Positions 8,207 to 18,260 are shown, counted from the first letter of the stretch. The stretch is 64,000 nt of DNA from Allocoprococcus comes (GCF_013300725.1 NZ_JAAIMM010000002.1:144560-208559); one strand, 5' to 3'. The notes: a model not told the origin generated them from the sequence alone. Numbers and translations are program-made.

Positions 8207-9640
8207 CTATACATTAATCTCTGCTTTTACACCAAGCAGCTCTTTATTTTCATCCAGGATCGGCCGGATCACATTCTTAAGGAATGCTTCGACCTGTTCT
8301 TTGGAACGTCCTACATATTTGGATGGATCCATTGTTTTCTTAAGATCCTCCAGGCTCAGATTAAATGCATCATCTGCCGCGATCAGTTCAAGAAGGTTGT
8401 TGTCCAGACCTTTTTCTTTAACATTCTTTCCTGCTTCCATCGAAAGTTCACGGATTCTTTCATGCAGTTCCTGACGGTCTCCACCAGCTTTCACTGCATC
8501 CATCATAATATTCTCTGTTGCCATGAACGGAAGTTCAGACATCAGACGTTTTTCAATTACTTTCGGATATACAACCAGTCCGTCAACGACATTCAGGCAC
8601 AGATCCAGAATACCGTCAATCGCGAGGAAACCTTCCGGTACACTCAGGCGCTTGTTTGCAGAGTCATCCAGAGTACGTTCAAACCACTGTGTAGCAGAAG
8701 TGATCGCCGGGTTCAGTGCATCAATCATCACGTAGCGGGACAGAGATGCGATTCGTTCGCTTCTCATTGGATTTCTCTTATATGCCATTGCAGAAGATCC
8801 GATCTGCGTCTTTTCAAACGGCTCTTCCACTTCTTTCAGATGCTGGAGAAGACGGATGTCATTGGAGAATTTGTGTGCACTTGCTGCAATTCCGGCAAGA
8901 ACATTCACAACTCTTGTATCCACTTTACGGGAATAGGTCTGTCCGGATACCGGATAGCATGCTTCAAATCCCATCTTCTTAGCAATCATCGGATCAATCT
9001 TATCAATGGTTTCCTGATCCCCCTCAAACAGTTCCAGGAAACTTGCCTGTGTACCGGTTGTTCCTTTTGATCCAAGAAGCTTCAGGCTCCCAAGTACATA
9101 ATCAAGATCCGCAAGATCCATGGAAAATTCCTGCATCCACAGAGTTGCTCTCTTTCCAACCGTTGTCGGCTGTGCTGGCTGAAAATGAGTAAATGCAAGT
9201 GTCGGAAGATCTTTATACTGATCTGCGAACTTTGAAAGTTCATCCAGAACATTAACCAGCTTTTTCTTAACAAGTTTCAGGGCCTCTGCCATAACAATGA
9301 TATCGGTATTATCACCTACATAGCAGGAAGTTGCTCCCAGATGGATGATTCCTTTTGCTTTCGGACACTGCTGTCCATATGCATAGACATGAGACATCAC
9401 ATCATGACGCACTACTTTTTCACGTGCTTTTGCGACATCGTAATTGATATCCTCTGCATGCTCTTTCAGTTCTGCGATCTGTTCATCTGTAATATTGAGC
9501 CCCAGCTCTTTTTCCGTCTCTGCAAGTGCGATCCAGAGTTTTCTCCATGTCTTAAATTTCATGTCCGGAGAAAAAATATACTGCATCTCCTTGCTGGCAT
9601 ACCGCTCTGAAAGCGGACTTACATACTTGTCGTATCCCAT
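8207..9640 (-). CDS. purB: Adenylosuccinate lyase
   Basis: A 477-residue fumarase-superfamily enzyme that makes AICAR from SAICAR and AMP from adenylosuccinate in purine synthesis. The signature SSAMAYKRNPMRSER lies near residue 284, and TSCYVGDNTD and THFQPAQPTTVGKR form further active-site blocks. The start MGYDKYVSPLSERY at 9638-9640 has GGGAGG upstream; the longer frame reaching into purF is not used. It lies 13 bases downstream of purF, so the two form an operon that ends at the hairpin at 8133-8181. Confidence 0.96.
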   Translation of the reverse strand: MGYDKYVSPLSERYASKEMQYIFSPDMKFKTWRKLWIALAETEKELGLNITDEQIAELKEHAEDINYDVAKAREKVVRHDVMSHVYAYGQQCPKAKGIIHLGATSCYVGDNTDIIVMAEALKLVKKKLVNVLDELSKFADQYKDLPTLAFTHFQPAQPTTVGKRATLWMQEFSMDLADLDYVLGSLKLLGSKGTTGTQASFLELFEGDQETIDKIDPMIAKKMGFEACYPVSGQTYSRKVDTRVVNVLAGIAASAHKFSNDIRLLQHLKEVEEPFEKTQIGSSAMAYKRNPMRSERIASLSRYVMIDALNPAITSATQWFERTLDDSANKRLSVPEGFLAIDGILDLCLNVVDGLVVYPKVIEKRLMSELPFMATENIMMDAVKAGGDRQELHERIRELSMEAGKNVKEKGLDNNLLELIAADDAFNLSLEDLKKTMDPSKYVGRSKEQVEAFLKNVIRPILDENKELLGVKAEINV

Positions 9641-9653
9641 AGTCTTATCCTCC

Positions 9654-11090
9654 CTATTCTTCTGACTCAAACGCGTGGGAAATATCTTTTCCCGGAACGC
9701 GCATCGGGTAATTTCCTGTAAAACATGCATCGCAGTATCCAAGATCTCCAACCATGTCTTTCAGCTTATCTATTTCCATATATCCAAGAGAATCTGCTCC
9801 GATCATTTCACGGATCTGCTCCGTTGTATGTGAATGAGCAATGAGCTGATCATTCGACGGTACATCCGTACCAAAATAGCAAGGATGTAAAAACGGTGGC
9901 GAACTGATTCTTACATGAACTTCTTTTGCTCCTGCTTTCTTGAGCATCTTGATGATATTTGCACAGGTCGTTCCACGGACGATGGAATCATCTACCATAA
10001 CAATACGCTTGCCCCGTACAACCTCTTCAATGACATTCAGTTTGATCTTCACACTGGACTCTCTCTGGCTCTGCTTCGGCTTGATAAAGGTTCTTCCTAC
10101 ATAACTGTTCTTATGAAACGCCATGCCATAAGGAATTCCGGAATATTCCGAATATCCTTTTGCCGCAACAAGTCCGGAATCCGGTACACCGACTACCAGA
10201 TCAGCCTCTACCGGATAAGACTGTGCAAGAGCTTTTCCCGCAACAATCCTTGCATGATATACATTGATGCTGTCGATCACACTGTCCATACGTGCGAAAT
10301 AAATATACTCAAAAATACAACGCGCCTGCTTTTCAGGTGGAATCTGCATACTCTTGTCCGAAGACACACCATGCTTTGTAAAACTGACAATCTCTCCCGG
10401 CTCTACATCACGGACAAAATCTGCTCCAACAGCCGCAAGCGCACAGCTTTCTGATGCCAGAAACCAGGTATTATCACGCTTACCGATACAGAGTGGTTTG
10501 AGGCCAAACGGATCTCTCGCTCCGATCATCTTACGCGGGCTTGATACAACCAGTGCATATGCACCCTCAATCTTCTTCATCGCATTCTTGACCGCATCCT
10601 CTGCCTTCGAAACCTTCAAACGCTCTCTTGCAATGTGATAGGCAATCACTTCTGAATCAATGGTTGTCTGGAAGATAGCTCCTGTATATTCCAGCTCATG
10701 ACGAAGCTCAATTGCATTTGTCAGATTACCATTGTGGGCAATTACCAATGTACCTTTCACATAATTCAGAACCAGTGGCTGTGCATTTTCCGCACGCGTT
10801 CCTCCTGCTGTCGAATACCGCACATGTCCGACGCCGAGGTTTCCCTTTAATTTGTCAAGCTCTTCCTCATTGAATACTTCGTTGACAAGTCCAAGCCCTT
10901 TCCTGAAATGGACTTTCCGCTTGCCATAGGTATCTGTCACTGCAATTCCGCAGCTTTCCTGCCCTCTGTGCTGAAGGGCAAACAAACCATAGTACACCGA
11001 CGGTGCAACATCGCCGCCATCCATATCATAGGCTCCGAATACACCACATTCTTCACCTAACCCAGTCTCTACTCTTTCAAGTTCGCTCAT
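9654..11090 (-). CDS. purF: Amidophosphoribosyltransferase
   Basis: A 478-residue enzyme catalysing the first committed step of purine synthesis (PRPP plus glutamine). The N-terminal class II glutamine amidotransferase domain follows a short propeptide ending in GEE before the catalytic Cys of CGVFGAYD. The PRPP-binding VMVDDSIVRGTT is near residue 360. Cys residues in ARCIFEYIYF, HPCYFG and YCDACF match the Bacillus-type 4Fe-4S form. The start MSELERVETGL is preceded by AGGAGA. It leads the purF-purB operon from its own promoter. No PRPP or purine riboswitch is visible. Confidence 0.96.
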   Translation of the reverse strand: MSELERVETGLGEECGVFGAYDMDGGDVAPSVYYGLFALQHRGQESCGIAVTDTYGKRKVHFRKGLGLVNEVFNEEELDKLKGNLGVGHVRYSTAGGTRAENAQPLVLNYVKGTLVIAHNGNLTNAIELRHELEYTGAIFQTTIDSEVIAYHIARERLKVSKAEDAVKNAMKKIEGAYALVVSSPRKMIGARDPFGLKPLCIGKRDNTWFLASESCALAAVGADFVRDVEPGEIVSFTKHGVSSDKSMQIPPEKQARCIFEYIYFARMDSVIDSINVYHARIVAGKALAQSYPVEADLVVGVPDSGLVAAKGYSEYSGIPYGMAFHKNSYVGRTFIKPKQSQRESSVKIKLNVIEEVVRGKRIVMVDDSIVRGTTCANIIKMLKKAGAKEVHVRISSPPFLHPCYFGTDVPSNDQLIAHSHTTEQIREMIGADSLGYMEIDKLKDMVGDLGYCDACFTGNYPMRVPGKDISHAFESEE

Positions 11091-11138
11091 CGTTTTGTCT
11101 TCTCCTATTTGTTGTATCCGCTTATTTTTTACATAGAG

Positions 11139-11167
11139 AGTATAATACATGATTTTCCGAAAATCAA
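11139..11167 (-). promoter_or_regulatory. purF-purB promoter
   Basis: Minus strand TTGATT, 17 bases, TATACT, about 50 bases upstream of the purF start. Confidence 0.7.
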
Positions 11168-11195
11168 TACACAGCCTTGAACTTTCTCCCGAACA

Positions 11196-11957
11196 CTATG
11201 CTCTTCTGTACTCTTTTTTCCATTCTTCAAACAATTCCCTTGACGGTTCGATGTTGATATTTTCTCTCACATTTTCTATCTTTTCTGTAAGTTTATTGTC
11301 AATTTCCAAAAGGATTTCATTGCCCATAACCATCTTCTGATATTCATCCTGCGGCATGTATCTGGAACTTGCATACAGATAACCTTCCAGCATTTTATTA
11401 TCTTCACAGATCTTATACGCCTTCTCATACATTCTCGCCGACTCTTCATACAGAAATGCTCTCCCATATGCTCCGGCAAGGCACGCATACACGCGGCCAT
11501 AAAAACGCTTATCTACCGAATCATCCTTTTCTCCGTTGATAATCGACATGTAAACCAGGATTGCCGATTCCAGTTCTCCGCTTTCCATCAGCGTATCTGC
11601 TTTGTATTTCTGGCGTTCTACTTCTTTCTGGTTCTTGAGTTTTTCCAGAACATTCTGGATGTGTGCCATTTCACCCGGTGTGTAGATTCTGGATTCATGC
11701 AGCACAAGAACCACAAATTTCTCCACGGAACCATGATTCCGGATCAATTCCACCAGCTTTACTGCAAGATCCTGCATTTCCAGTTCATCTGCAATCCATC
11801 TGCAGAGCTGCTCATTCATGATCGTATAATCGATCAGATACAGATTGTTGCACAGATAATAACACAGTTCTTCAAGTGTACTGATCCTTGTATGGATCCT
11901 CGAAATTTCATATGGATGTTTTGCCTTTTTCTTATGACAAAGAATTAAACTGCCCAT
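11196..11957 (-). CDS. Uncharacterised TPR-like helical protein of the DUF5716/DUF5717 cluster
   Basis: A 253-residue soluble protein that I do not recognise by name. It is strongly helical. Residues about 125-210 read like two TPR units (KADTLMESGELESAILVYMSI and ACLAGAYGRAFLYEESARMYEKA). There is no signal peptide or membrane segment. The ATG lies inside the end of the upstream gene (26-base overlap) behind a good GGAGG, so translation is coupled. It is the last of three co-directional genes and may be an adaptor for the large partner proteins. The function is unknown; the coupling is the main evidence that it works with them. Confidence 0.75.
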   Translation of the reverse strand: MGSLILCHKKKAKHPYEISRIHTRISTLEELCYYLCNNLYLIDYTIMNEQLCRWIADELEMQDLAVKLVELIRNHGSVEKFVVLVLHESRIYTPGEMAHIQNVLEKLKNQKEVERQKYKADTLMESGELESAILVYMSIINGEKDDSVDKRFYGRVYACLAGAYGRAFLYEESARMYEKAYKICEDNKMLEGYLYASSRYMPQDEYQKMVMGNEILLEIDNKLTEKIENVRENINIEPSRELFEEWKKEYRRA

Positions 11958-13221
11958 TGCTGCCTCCTAATTCAATGATCTTCTCCACCCGGAATCCTGA
12001 TGGCGCAAAAAATTCACCAAATCCCATATCTTCAAAAATAATATGACAGGTCTTTTCATCCGAGAAAAATGTATTAATCTTCAGACGAAGCGCATAATTT
12101 TTCCGGTCCGGCATACCTTTCAGGGAAACCGGCTCCACAAGATGCCTGCCGGTCACCAGAGAATCTACATGGATTTCAATATTCTCTGTATCACCAAGAA
12201 GCACCTCGAACTGTCTGTCTGATTCGTACCAGTGATTGCCCCAGGATACCAGTGGATACCAGCCTTCTTCTCCATTCACGCGCATCCGCACAGAAATCTG
12301 CTCGGTCAGCTTTGTCTCATCCAGGTAGACCGGTGCATCTGACTGTTCCTCTTTTCTGCGCTGCGCCGTATAACACGCCCCTTTACTGTACAGATTATTT
12401 CCCATAAACGCACGGCGTCCGTTACAAAGAACGCGCAGAGAATTCGGATACCAGTTATTTTCAAACCCATCCCCTGTCAAAAAGACAGAAGAGATCATCT
12501 TCTTGTTGAATACACTCTGGATAAAACGTTTAAAATGCTCATCTGCCGCTTTTGCCTTCTCAACATGCAGCACCGGATAAACTGCTTCCAGTTCTTCCAT
12601 ACGCGCATCCGCCACCTTGTCCACTGTCACAAAGCTTTCCCTGCTTTTCTGCGAACTGTTCTTCAGTTCCCGCAGCATATATGCCCGGATCACATCCTCG
12701 TCACAGTAGAAAAGTGCCGCTTCATACTGCCATAATTCTTTCGGCTGGTTAAACATATAATGACAGAAGCTTTCCTTGTAGTCCTGAACATAAATATTTT
12801 CCTTTGCCACTCCGAGCTTCTGTCCGATTCCCTTCAGCAGGACGCGGATGTCTTCGTTTTTCTCCGGGACTGTAAACGTGATGCTTTCAATTTCTTCAAA
12901 TCCATTCAACGTGTACTTTACAAAATCTGCCAGAAGCTGGACACCTTCATATTCCTGTCCGTCTACCTCGATTTTCCTATTGCCAAGCGCACATTCCCAG
13001 ATTCCTTCCACGCAGATACTGTCCCTTACCGTAGACATTCTTCTTGCCTGTCTTCCGTAAGTCCAGGTCTCTTTGTAATAGTTCATCACCAGAGGGATCT
13101 GATTGTTTTCCTTTTCAATCCCTGTATCTACCGTCTCCGGTTCCTGTGTTTGTTCATTATAATAACTGATCTGACACATCTTTGCATTGATGTCATATCC
13201 TATGATACTTCCATGTGCCAT
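11932..13221 (-). CDS. Hsp70/actin-fold-like protein, DUF5716 family
   Basis: A 429-residue protein that I recall as the DUF5716 family of Lachnospiraceae. The N-terminus IIGYDINAKMCQISYYN resembles the phosphate-1 loop of Hsp70/actin-fold ATPases. FLTGDGFENNW near residue 255, followed by NGRRAFMGNNLYSKGACYTA, resembles the adenosine-binding region and the following DEAVAxGAA helix of Hsp70. The C-terminal 130 residues look beta-rich and may be substrate- or partner-binding. The ATG follows AAAGGAGG, 15 bases after the giant gene. The ATPase assignment is inference from motif shape, and several canonical Gly/Thr positions are altered, so it could be a nucleotide-binding pseudo-enzyme. Confidence 0.75.
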   Translation of the reverse strand: MAHGSIIGYDINAKMCQISYYNEQTQEPETVDTGIEKENNQIPLVMNYYKETWTYGRQARRMSTVRDSICVEGIWECALGNRKIEVDGQEYEGVQLLADFVKYTLNGFEEIESITFTVPEKNEDIRVLLKGIGQKLGVAKENIYVQDYKESFCHYMFNQPKELWQYEAALFYCDEDVIRAYMLRELKNSSQKSRESFVTVDKVADARMEELEAVYPVLHVEKAKAADEHFKRFIQSVFNKKMISSVFLTGDGFENNWYPNSLRVLCNGRRAFMGNNLYSKGACYTAQRRKEEQSDAPVYLDETKLTEQISVRMRVNGEEGWYPLVSWGNHWYESDRQFEVLLGDTENIEIHVDSLVTGRHLVEPVSLKGMPDRKNYALRLKINTFFSDEKTCHIIFEDMGFGEFFAPSGFRVEKIIELGGSNGQFNSLS

Positions 13222-13236
13222 GAAGTATTTCCTCCT

Positions 13237-16200
13237 TTAGTAAGCAACAAAAATATCATCAGCAAGCTGTTTTTCTGTTGCAAATTCCTTCATTGCGATT
13301 GCCAGCGCTTCATCCTTCAGCGATGTCATATCATTCAGTCTTCCAAATCTTCCGATCGGCCTTACCTCCCGCGGTTTATAATCACGTTTTTCCGTGACTG
13401 TCACCTTATCTTTATTCGTCTCTGTAAAATAATAACGAAGAGATTCATCACCGAACAAAATAAAGCTCTTGATATAAGTATCTTCATACGCTGGAAGCAG
13501 TATTTCTTCCTGGTAGTTCATATTGTCGCTTTCACCCTTACGTATCTGATAAGAAATCGCCACCTTGCTACCAGGCTTTGCGTGATATTCAATCATCGTC
13601 TTATCATAAAGCTGCACCTCTCTCAGCCAGCTCTCCGGATATTTTAAATAGAAAGAAAAATACAGCTGTTTCTCACACATTTCACGCAAAAATTCACGCA
13701 GCATCGGTTCCAGTTCCTGATGCACTTCCCTGCTGGAATAATATTTCAGCAGAGCAATCTTGCAGATATCCGGAAGATCCTCCTCTTTGCGGTATTCATT
13801 TGCAATGATCACAAAAATACATCCTTTTACCTGGCGTCCATTTACCACATACTCTCTTGAAACATAGGCAAGATATGCTCTCTTCAAGCGGAAATACGTT
13901 CTTCCTTCATAATAATCCGCAAAAATCTCTTCCTCACCAAACATCGTTTCCGAGAAAAGCATCTGCGTAATGATCCTCTCTGAAAGCTTGTAAGTCGTAA
14001 TATCATAATCTCTCGCCACATGCCAGAGCCTCTTCATGTTACGGGTAGAGCCACAATAATACTCAGCAAGATAAGAAAGTGTCTGCTTATCATACTGGTC
14101 TTTCAGGAACAGTTCAAAACAAAGTGCCAGAAGGAAATCATCCTCCTCCGCACCTTCTTCGCGCAGGCGCATGCTGCACATTTTAAATACTTCTTTTTCA
14201 TCTGCCGTCTCAAGTCCGTGCTTTCTAAGCATATCCCAGGTCAGTTCTTTTTTCTCTTTTTTTCGTTCCTCTTCCTCATGCTCTTCCTGATATTTTCTGC
14301 AGATTTCCATATACCGGTTCTCATAGAACATCCGCATAGTTTCATATGGAATGGAATCAATATAATGACGGCCGTCTTTTGATTCCCAGACGATCCGCGC
14401 GTCCTTACTGTACAGATATACAATCACACCATCTGCACTGTACTGTACTTTCTGACTGATTGTTCCATCCGGTTCGATCACCATGACAAACGCCATGTTC
14501 TTTGCCGTTGTCTTAATCTCATAAGCATGACAGATATCATAAACCGCCCGGATCCTTTCCGGTGTCATATCCCGCTCGGTGCAGCAGCGTTTGTAAATGA
14601 TATGTAAGATATCATTGATTCTGCGGTTCTCAAGCTGTGTCCATGCAAACCGTTCCATCTGCTCTCTGTAAGCACTGTAAAGCTCACTGCTTTCTTCTTC
14701 GCAGTTGATCAGATTCGCATAAAGTACTGCTGCTTTTTTATATTCCAGTGTATTTCCATGCCGGAAGTAAAGCAGTACCGATTTCGGAAACTGTCTGTCC
14801 AGATATTTATCATCTACAGTCATCATATAATATTCAAAAAGCTGCGCGATCTTCAGATCTTCTTTTACTGCTGATGCATACCACTCAAAGCAGTCAGGCG
14901 TTGTGCGATTGCCACGGATCAGGTGAGTACAGATCGCTGTCAGGATCTGTGGATCCTGGAAAATCCGATACACTTTCCGCATCACTTTGTCCAGATTCTT
15001 ATCATAGGTCCGCTGCTGGGATGCCAGGTTTGCCATGTAAAGTGCAATTTCCTTTGTCAGGACTCCGTGTTTCTGTGCAAAATTAAGAATCTGCACTTCA
15101 AATGCTGATAGTTTTTTCAGACAGGTTGGTTTCTCCAGAAAACACCGGTATGCCTGCCAGTACAGGATCACCTGATTCGCACCGTTGCTGCAATGGCGTT
15201 CCAGAACCTGTAATTTTTTGCTGTAGTTTTTATATTCCGGATCAATGTCAATCAGCATACACACAAGCTGCCATGACGTCGGTTCTTTCATATATGCCTT
15301 ATTCAGTTCTTCTATCGCTTTGTTGACCTGGCTGCCTGATTTTCTTAAAAGCGCAGTCAGATACAGATAATACGATGAAATGACGGAATCCTTATTCACC
15401 GAGAAACGGCTGTAATTGTAATCATCCAGAATATCACTTGCCTTGTCCGGCTCCTTGCAGAGCAGGTTAAGATGCGCATCAAACAGTGGATAAACATCTC
15501 CGTCTTCTGAATATATATCCAGTCCCTTCAGTTTTTCTCTTGTCGCATCCGCCCAGGCTGTCAGATTTTTTCCGTCTGCCTTGTACGCAAGAAATTCCTT
15601 TATGATCGATGCGATCGTCTTATCTGCCACACGTCTGTTCTCCGCATGATCCTTGTGATTAGCCAGCATTACCTCATAGGTCAGCGATTCATACGGACTT
15701 TCAAAAACAATCTGTCCATAATTATTTCCCGCATGAGCCTTTTCCGGATGAATGATATAACTGAAATCAAACAGATTTCCCACAAAATCATCCGTTGTAA
15801 AGTTATCTCTTCCAATCTGGATAAAGTCACCACTCACATGTACCTTTACCGGCATAAACCCCCAGGTATTCTTTGTGAAGTGAATAATCTCGCGGGTTGC
15901 TTCTTTTAAATTGCGGAATGTTCTCTGATTCCGTCCCATCGTCAGGAAAATACATTCTTTCTGTTTGATTCCGACCAGAAATTCTTCCATCGCCTGTTCA
16001 CCGAGAGACCATTTCCTAATATTATCATAAAGTGCCTTTATCCTTGGCTCTTCATACTTTATCACATCATAAAAATCGCGTGATCTGAAAAGACGGTGTG
16101 CCTCAATAAAGTTTTCCATCGCCAGCCTTTTAAAATCACGGATATTCTGTACTCTTCCACAGGAAGTCTCGATTGATGGTTTTTCAATGATCGCAGTAAA

Positions 16201-16530
16201 GTTTACCTCAAATTCTCCACCGTTACATACGATCGTAAACTTTCCCTGTTCAACATGCCCGGGAGCAAGTCCGCTTCCATCATAAGTAAAACGGATTTCC
16301 ACCGGGTTTCCCTCAAATCCCTGTTCTTCTAAATGTACACGAAAAGAAGAAGAATATACAAGTCCTCTGATATCTCCTTCTTTCCTGTTCTTCATAATGA
16401 AACTTCCCTGGCAGGACTCTCCTTCCCCGATCGTCATCTCAAGATTCGTTACCGGCAGTACAATCTCCGGATGAATGGTTCGGAAATCTCCTTTGGAAAA
16501 TTTTTTTATTTTATTCTTCAAGCTTGCCAC
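13237..16530 (-). CDS. Giant scaffold-like protein, DUF5717 family
   Basis: A protein of about 1,097 residues that I recall as the DUF5717 family. Residues about 20-125 look like beta-sandwich (Ig-like) domains (LEMTIGEGESCQGSFIM; the IEIRF-type strands). Residues about 150-640 are helical and TPR-like, and the C-terminal third mixes helix and strand. No signal peptide or membrane segment is seen, so it is probably cytoplasmic. The start is uncertain: GTG at 16528-16530 gives this length, but TTG at 16519-16521 has the better AGGTGG site 5 bases upstream. It is the first gene of the three-gene unit, with a promoter at 16572-16600. Function unknown. Confidence 0.78.
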   Translation of the reverse strand: MASLKNKIKKFSKGDFRTIHPEIVLPVTNLEMTIGEGESCQGSFIMKNRKEGDIRGLVYSSSFRVHLEEQGFEGNPVEIRFTYDGSGLAPGHVEQGKFTIVCNGGEFEVNFTAIIEKPSIETSCGRVQNIRDFKRLAMENFIEAHRLFRSRDFYDVIKYEEPRIKALYDNIRKWSLGEQAMEEFLVGIKQKECIFLTMGRNQRTFRNLKEATREIIHFTKNTWGFMPVKVHVSGDFIQIGRDNFTTDDFVGNLFDFSYIIHPEKAHAGNNYGQIVFESPYESLTYEVMLANHKDHAENRRVADKTIASIIKEFLAYKADGKNLTAWADATREKLKGLDIYSEDGDVYPLFDAHLNLLCKEPDKASDILDDYNYSRFSVNKDSVISSYYLYLTALLRKSGSQVNKAIEELNKAYMKEPTSWQLVCMLIDIDPEYKNYSKKLQVLERHCSNGANQVILYWQAYRCFLEKPTCLKKLSAFEVQILNFAQKHGVLTKEIALYMANLASQQRTYDKNLDKVMRKVYRIFQDPQILTAICTHLIRGNRTTPDCFEWYASAVKEDLKIAQLFEYYMMTVDDKYLDRQFPKSVLLYFRHGNTLEYKKAAVLYANLINCEEESSELYSAYREQMERFAWTQLENRRINDILHIIYKRCCTERDMTPERIRAVYDICHAYEIKTTAKNMAFVMVIEPDGTISQKVQYSADGVIVYLYSKDARIVWESKDGRHYIDSIPYETMRMFYENRYMEICRKYQEEHEEEERKKEKKELTWDMLRKHGLETADEKEVFKMCSMRLREEGAEEDDFLLALCFELFLKDQYDKQTLSYLAEYYCGSTRNMKRLWHVARDYDITTYKLSERIITQMLFSETMFGEEEIFADYYEGRTYFRLKRAYLAYVSREYVVNGRQVKGCIFVIIANEYRKEEDLPDICKIALLKYYSSREVHQELEPMLREFLREMCEKQLYFSFYLKYPESWLREVQLYDKTMIEYHAKPGSKVAISYQIRKGESDNMNYQEEILLPAYEDTYIKSFILFGDESLRYYFTETNKDKVTVTEKRDYKPREVRPIGRFGRLNDMTSLKDEALAIAMKEFATEKQLADDIFVAY

Positions 16531-16571
16531 CTACTTCTGCATTGCATTTTTTCAAAAAGACATTATAATAA

Positions 16572-16600
16572 ATTATAACATTATTCTGCATATCAGGCAA
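16572..16600 (-). promoter_or_regulatory. Promoter of the DUF5717-DUF5716-TPR cluster
   Basis: Minus strand TTGCCT, 17 bases, TATAAT, about 45 bases upstream of the giant gene. A strong vegetative-type promoter. Confidence 0.75.
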
Positions 16601-16662
16601 TGCGGAATACCCGATTTTTTTAATTCACAGTTTTTTGTTATACACAAAGGAGAATACTATTT

Positions 16663-17757
16663 ATGAAAGCGAAACCGCAGTTTCATGGAAGCGACACCTC
16701 TGCTGTCGCCGCATTTTATCATGTACCGGCGGACGAGATCGTCTGCTTTGGAGCCAATGTCAACCCACTTGGTTTATCCGAAAAGCTCAAAGAAGATCTC
16801 TCAGCACATCTGGATCTTCTAAGCAGCTATCCGGACCGTAACTACACTGCTCTGAAGAAAGTAATCGCCGGTTATTGCCAGATTTTACCGGAACACGTGA
16901 TCGTCGGAAACGGTTCTACTGAACTGATCTCTCTTCTGATCCAGACACGGAAACCTCAGAAAACACTGGTACTGGGTCCGACCTATTCCGAATACGGCCG
17001 GGAACTGGATCTGATTGGGAGTTCGGTCCACACTTATTTATTAAAGGAGGCAGATCAGTTCCATCTTGATATCGATGATTTCTGTGCCGAAATCAAAAAA
17101 GGCTATGAGTTGGTGATCTTATGCAATCCGAACAATCCAACTTCCTCTGCCCTTAGAGCTTCTGAGGTCCAGACCATTCTGGACTGCTGCCGGGAAACCG
17201 GTTCTTTCCTGATGATTGACGAGACTTACGTTGAATTTGCACCGGATATCGATGCAATTTCTTCCATGTCGCTGATCGAAAGTTATGACAATCTGATGAT
17301 CCTGCGTGGGGTATCCAAATTCTATGCAGCTCCGGGTCTCCGGCTTGGCTACGGCGCAACCAGCAACCGGCAGTTTCTTCAGGATCTTCTGCTGATGCAG
17401 AATCCATGGAGTCTCAACAGCCTCGGCGCTTATGCCGGTGAGAAAATGCTTCAGGATCAGGACTATATTCAGAAAACGCGGGAGCTGATCCTCTCCGAAA
17501 GAGAGAAAATGTGCGATCAGATTTCCAGGATTGATGGACTGACCGTCTATCCGGCCTATGCAAATTTTGTTCTGGTGAAGATTGAAAAAGAAGGAGTTAC
17601 TTCTGCGGATGTATTTGAATTTCTGATCAAGCAGGGTCTGATGGTGAGAGACTGCTCCAGCTTTCAAGAACTGGGGGGAGAATACTTCCGGTTCTGCATT
17701 ATGGCTCCGGAAGATAATAAGAGACTGCTTCAAGGAATACAGGATTTCTTTGCATAA
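16663..17757 (+). CDS. PLP-dependent class I/II aminotransferase (HisC/CobD-like)
   Basis: A 364-residue fold-type I PLP enzyme. Key features are NPNNPTSSAL (substrate and PLP loop), DETYVEFAP (PLP-binding Asp and Tyr), the lysine of GVSKFYAAPGLRLGYG, and a C-terminal FRFCIMAPEDNKRLL. The N-terminal FHGSD and the NVNPLGLSEKL motif recall CobD (threonine-phosphate decarboxylase), but there is no cobalamin gene nearby, so histidinol-phosphate-type aminotransferase activity is equally possible. ATG follows AAAGGAG. It is divergent from the giant gene and ends at a bidirectional terminator. Annotate as aminotransferase; exact substrate unknown. Confidence 0.85.
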   Translation: MKAKPQFHGSDTSAVAAFYHVPADEIVCFGANVNPLGLSEKLKEDLSAHLDLLSSYPDRNYTALKKVIAGYCQILPEHVIVGNGSTELISLLIQTRKPQKTLVLGPTYSEYGRELDLIGSSVHTYLLKEADQFHLDIDDFCAEIKKGYELVILCNPNNPTSSALRASEVQTILDCCRETGSFLMIDETYVEFAPDIDAISSMSLIESYDNLMILRGVSKFYAAPGLRLGYGATSNRQFLQDLLLMQNPWSLNSLGAYAGEKMLQDQDYIQKTRELILSEREKMCDQISRIDGLTVYPAYANFVLVKIEKEGVTSADVFEFLIKQGLMVRDCSSFQELGGEYFRFCIMAPEDNKRLLQGIQDFFA

Positions 17758-17770
17758 TGTTCTCCACAAA

Positions 17771-17814
17771 AATAGGGATGGTGTCCGTGTTCACACGAAC
17801 ATCATCCCCTTTTT
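17771..17814. terminator. Bidirectional terminator
   Basis: GGGATGgTGTcCGTG / CACGaACAtCATCCC hairpin (17775-17808) just after the aminotransferase stop codon, with a T-run on the plus strand and a weaker one on the minus strand. It serves the aminotransferase and probably the convergent cupin gene. Confidence 0.8.
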
Positions 17815-17915
17815 GTACGAACTTCGGAGTTGCCATGCATCCGTATGAAACTGCCAGTGACAGTTTCATAGGTGACGATCAATATCATTTGCGCCGGGCT
17901 CCGTCCCTCTTCACA

Positions 17916-18260
17916 CTATTCTTTCAAAATAAGCGCCACAAACACAAGGTCTTCTTCCCCCGCATTTTTGATGCCGTGACCATTTCCATCTGCACAGAAG
18001 GTCACATCTCCGACTTCTACCGGATACTCTTTTCCGTTATCATTATAAATGCCGGCTCCTTTTGTCAGATAATAAGTTTCCGTCTCTCCGTGATGCTCAT
18101 GATATCCAATCTCACATCCCGGCTTTAAGGTAACTTCATTGAACATCTTGCAGTGTGCGCCCAGCTGTTCATCTTTGATCAGTTCTTCCTTCAGGATATA
18201 GCCTGCGCCGCCTGCTACATTTTCTGCTTTGATTGGTTGTCTTTCTGCTTTCTTTGTCAT
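17916..18260 (-). CDS. Small cupin-domain protein
   Basis: A 114-residue single-domain cupin. The metal-binding pattern is visible as GYHEHHGETETYYL and later NGHGIKN. Such proteins bind a divalent metal in a beta-barrel; substrates vary widely and cannot be inferred. The ATG follows AGGAGG. It lies 52 bases downstream of the homocysteine synthase gene and may be cotranscribed with it. Confidence 0.85.
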   Translation of the reverse strand: MTKKAERQPIKAENVAGGAGYILKEELIKDEQLGAHCKMFNEVTLKPGCEIGYHEHHGETETYYLTKGAGIYNDNGKEYPVEVGDVTFCADGNGHGIKNAGEEDLVFVALILKE

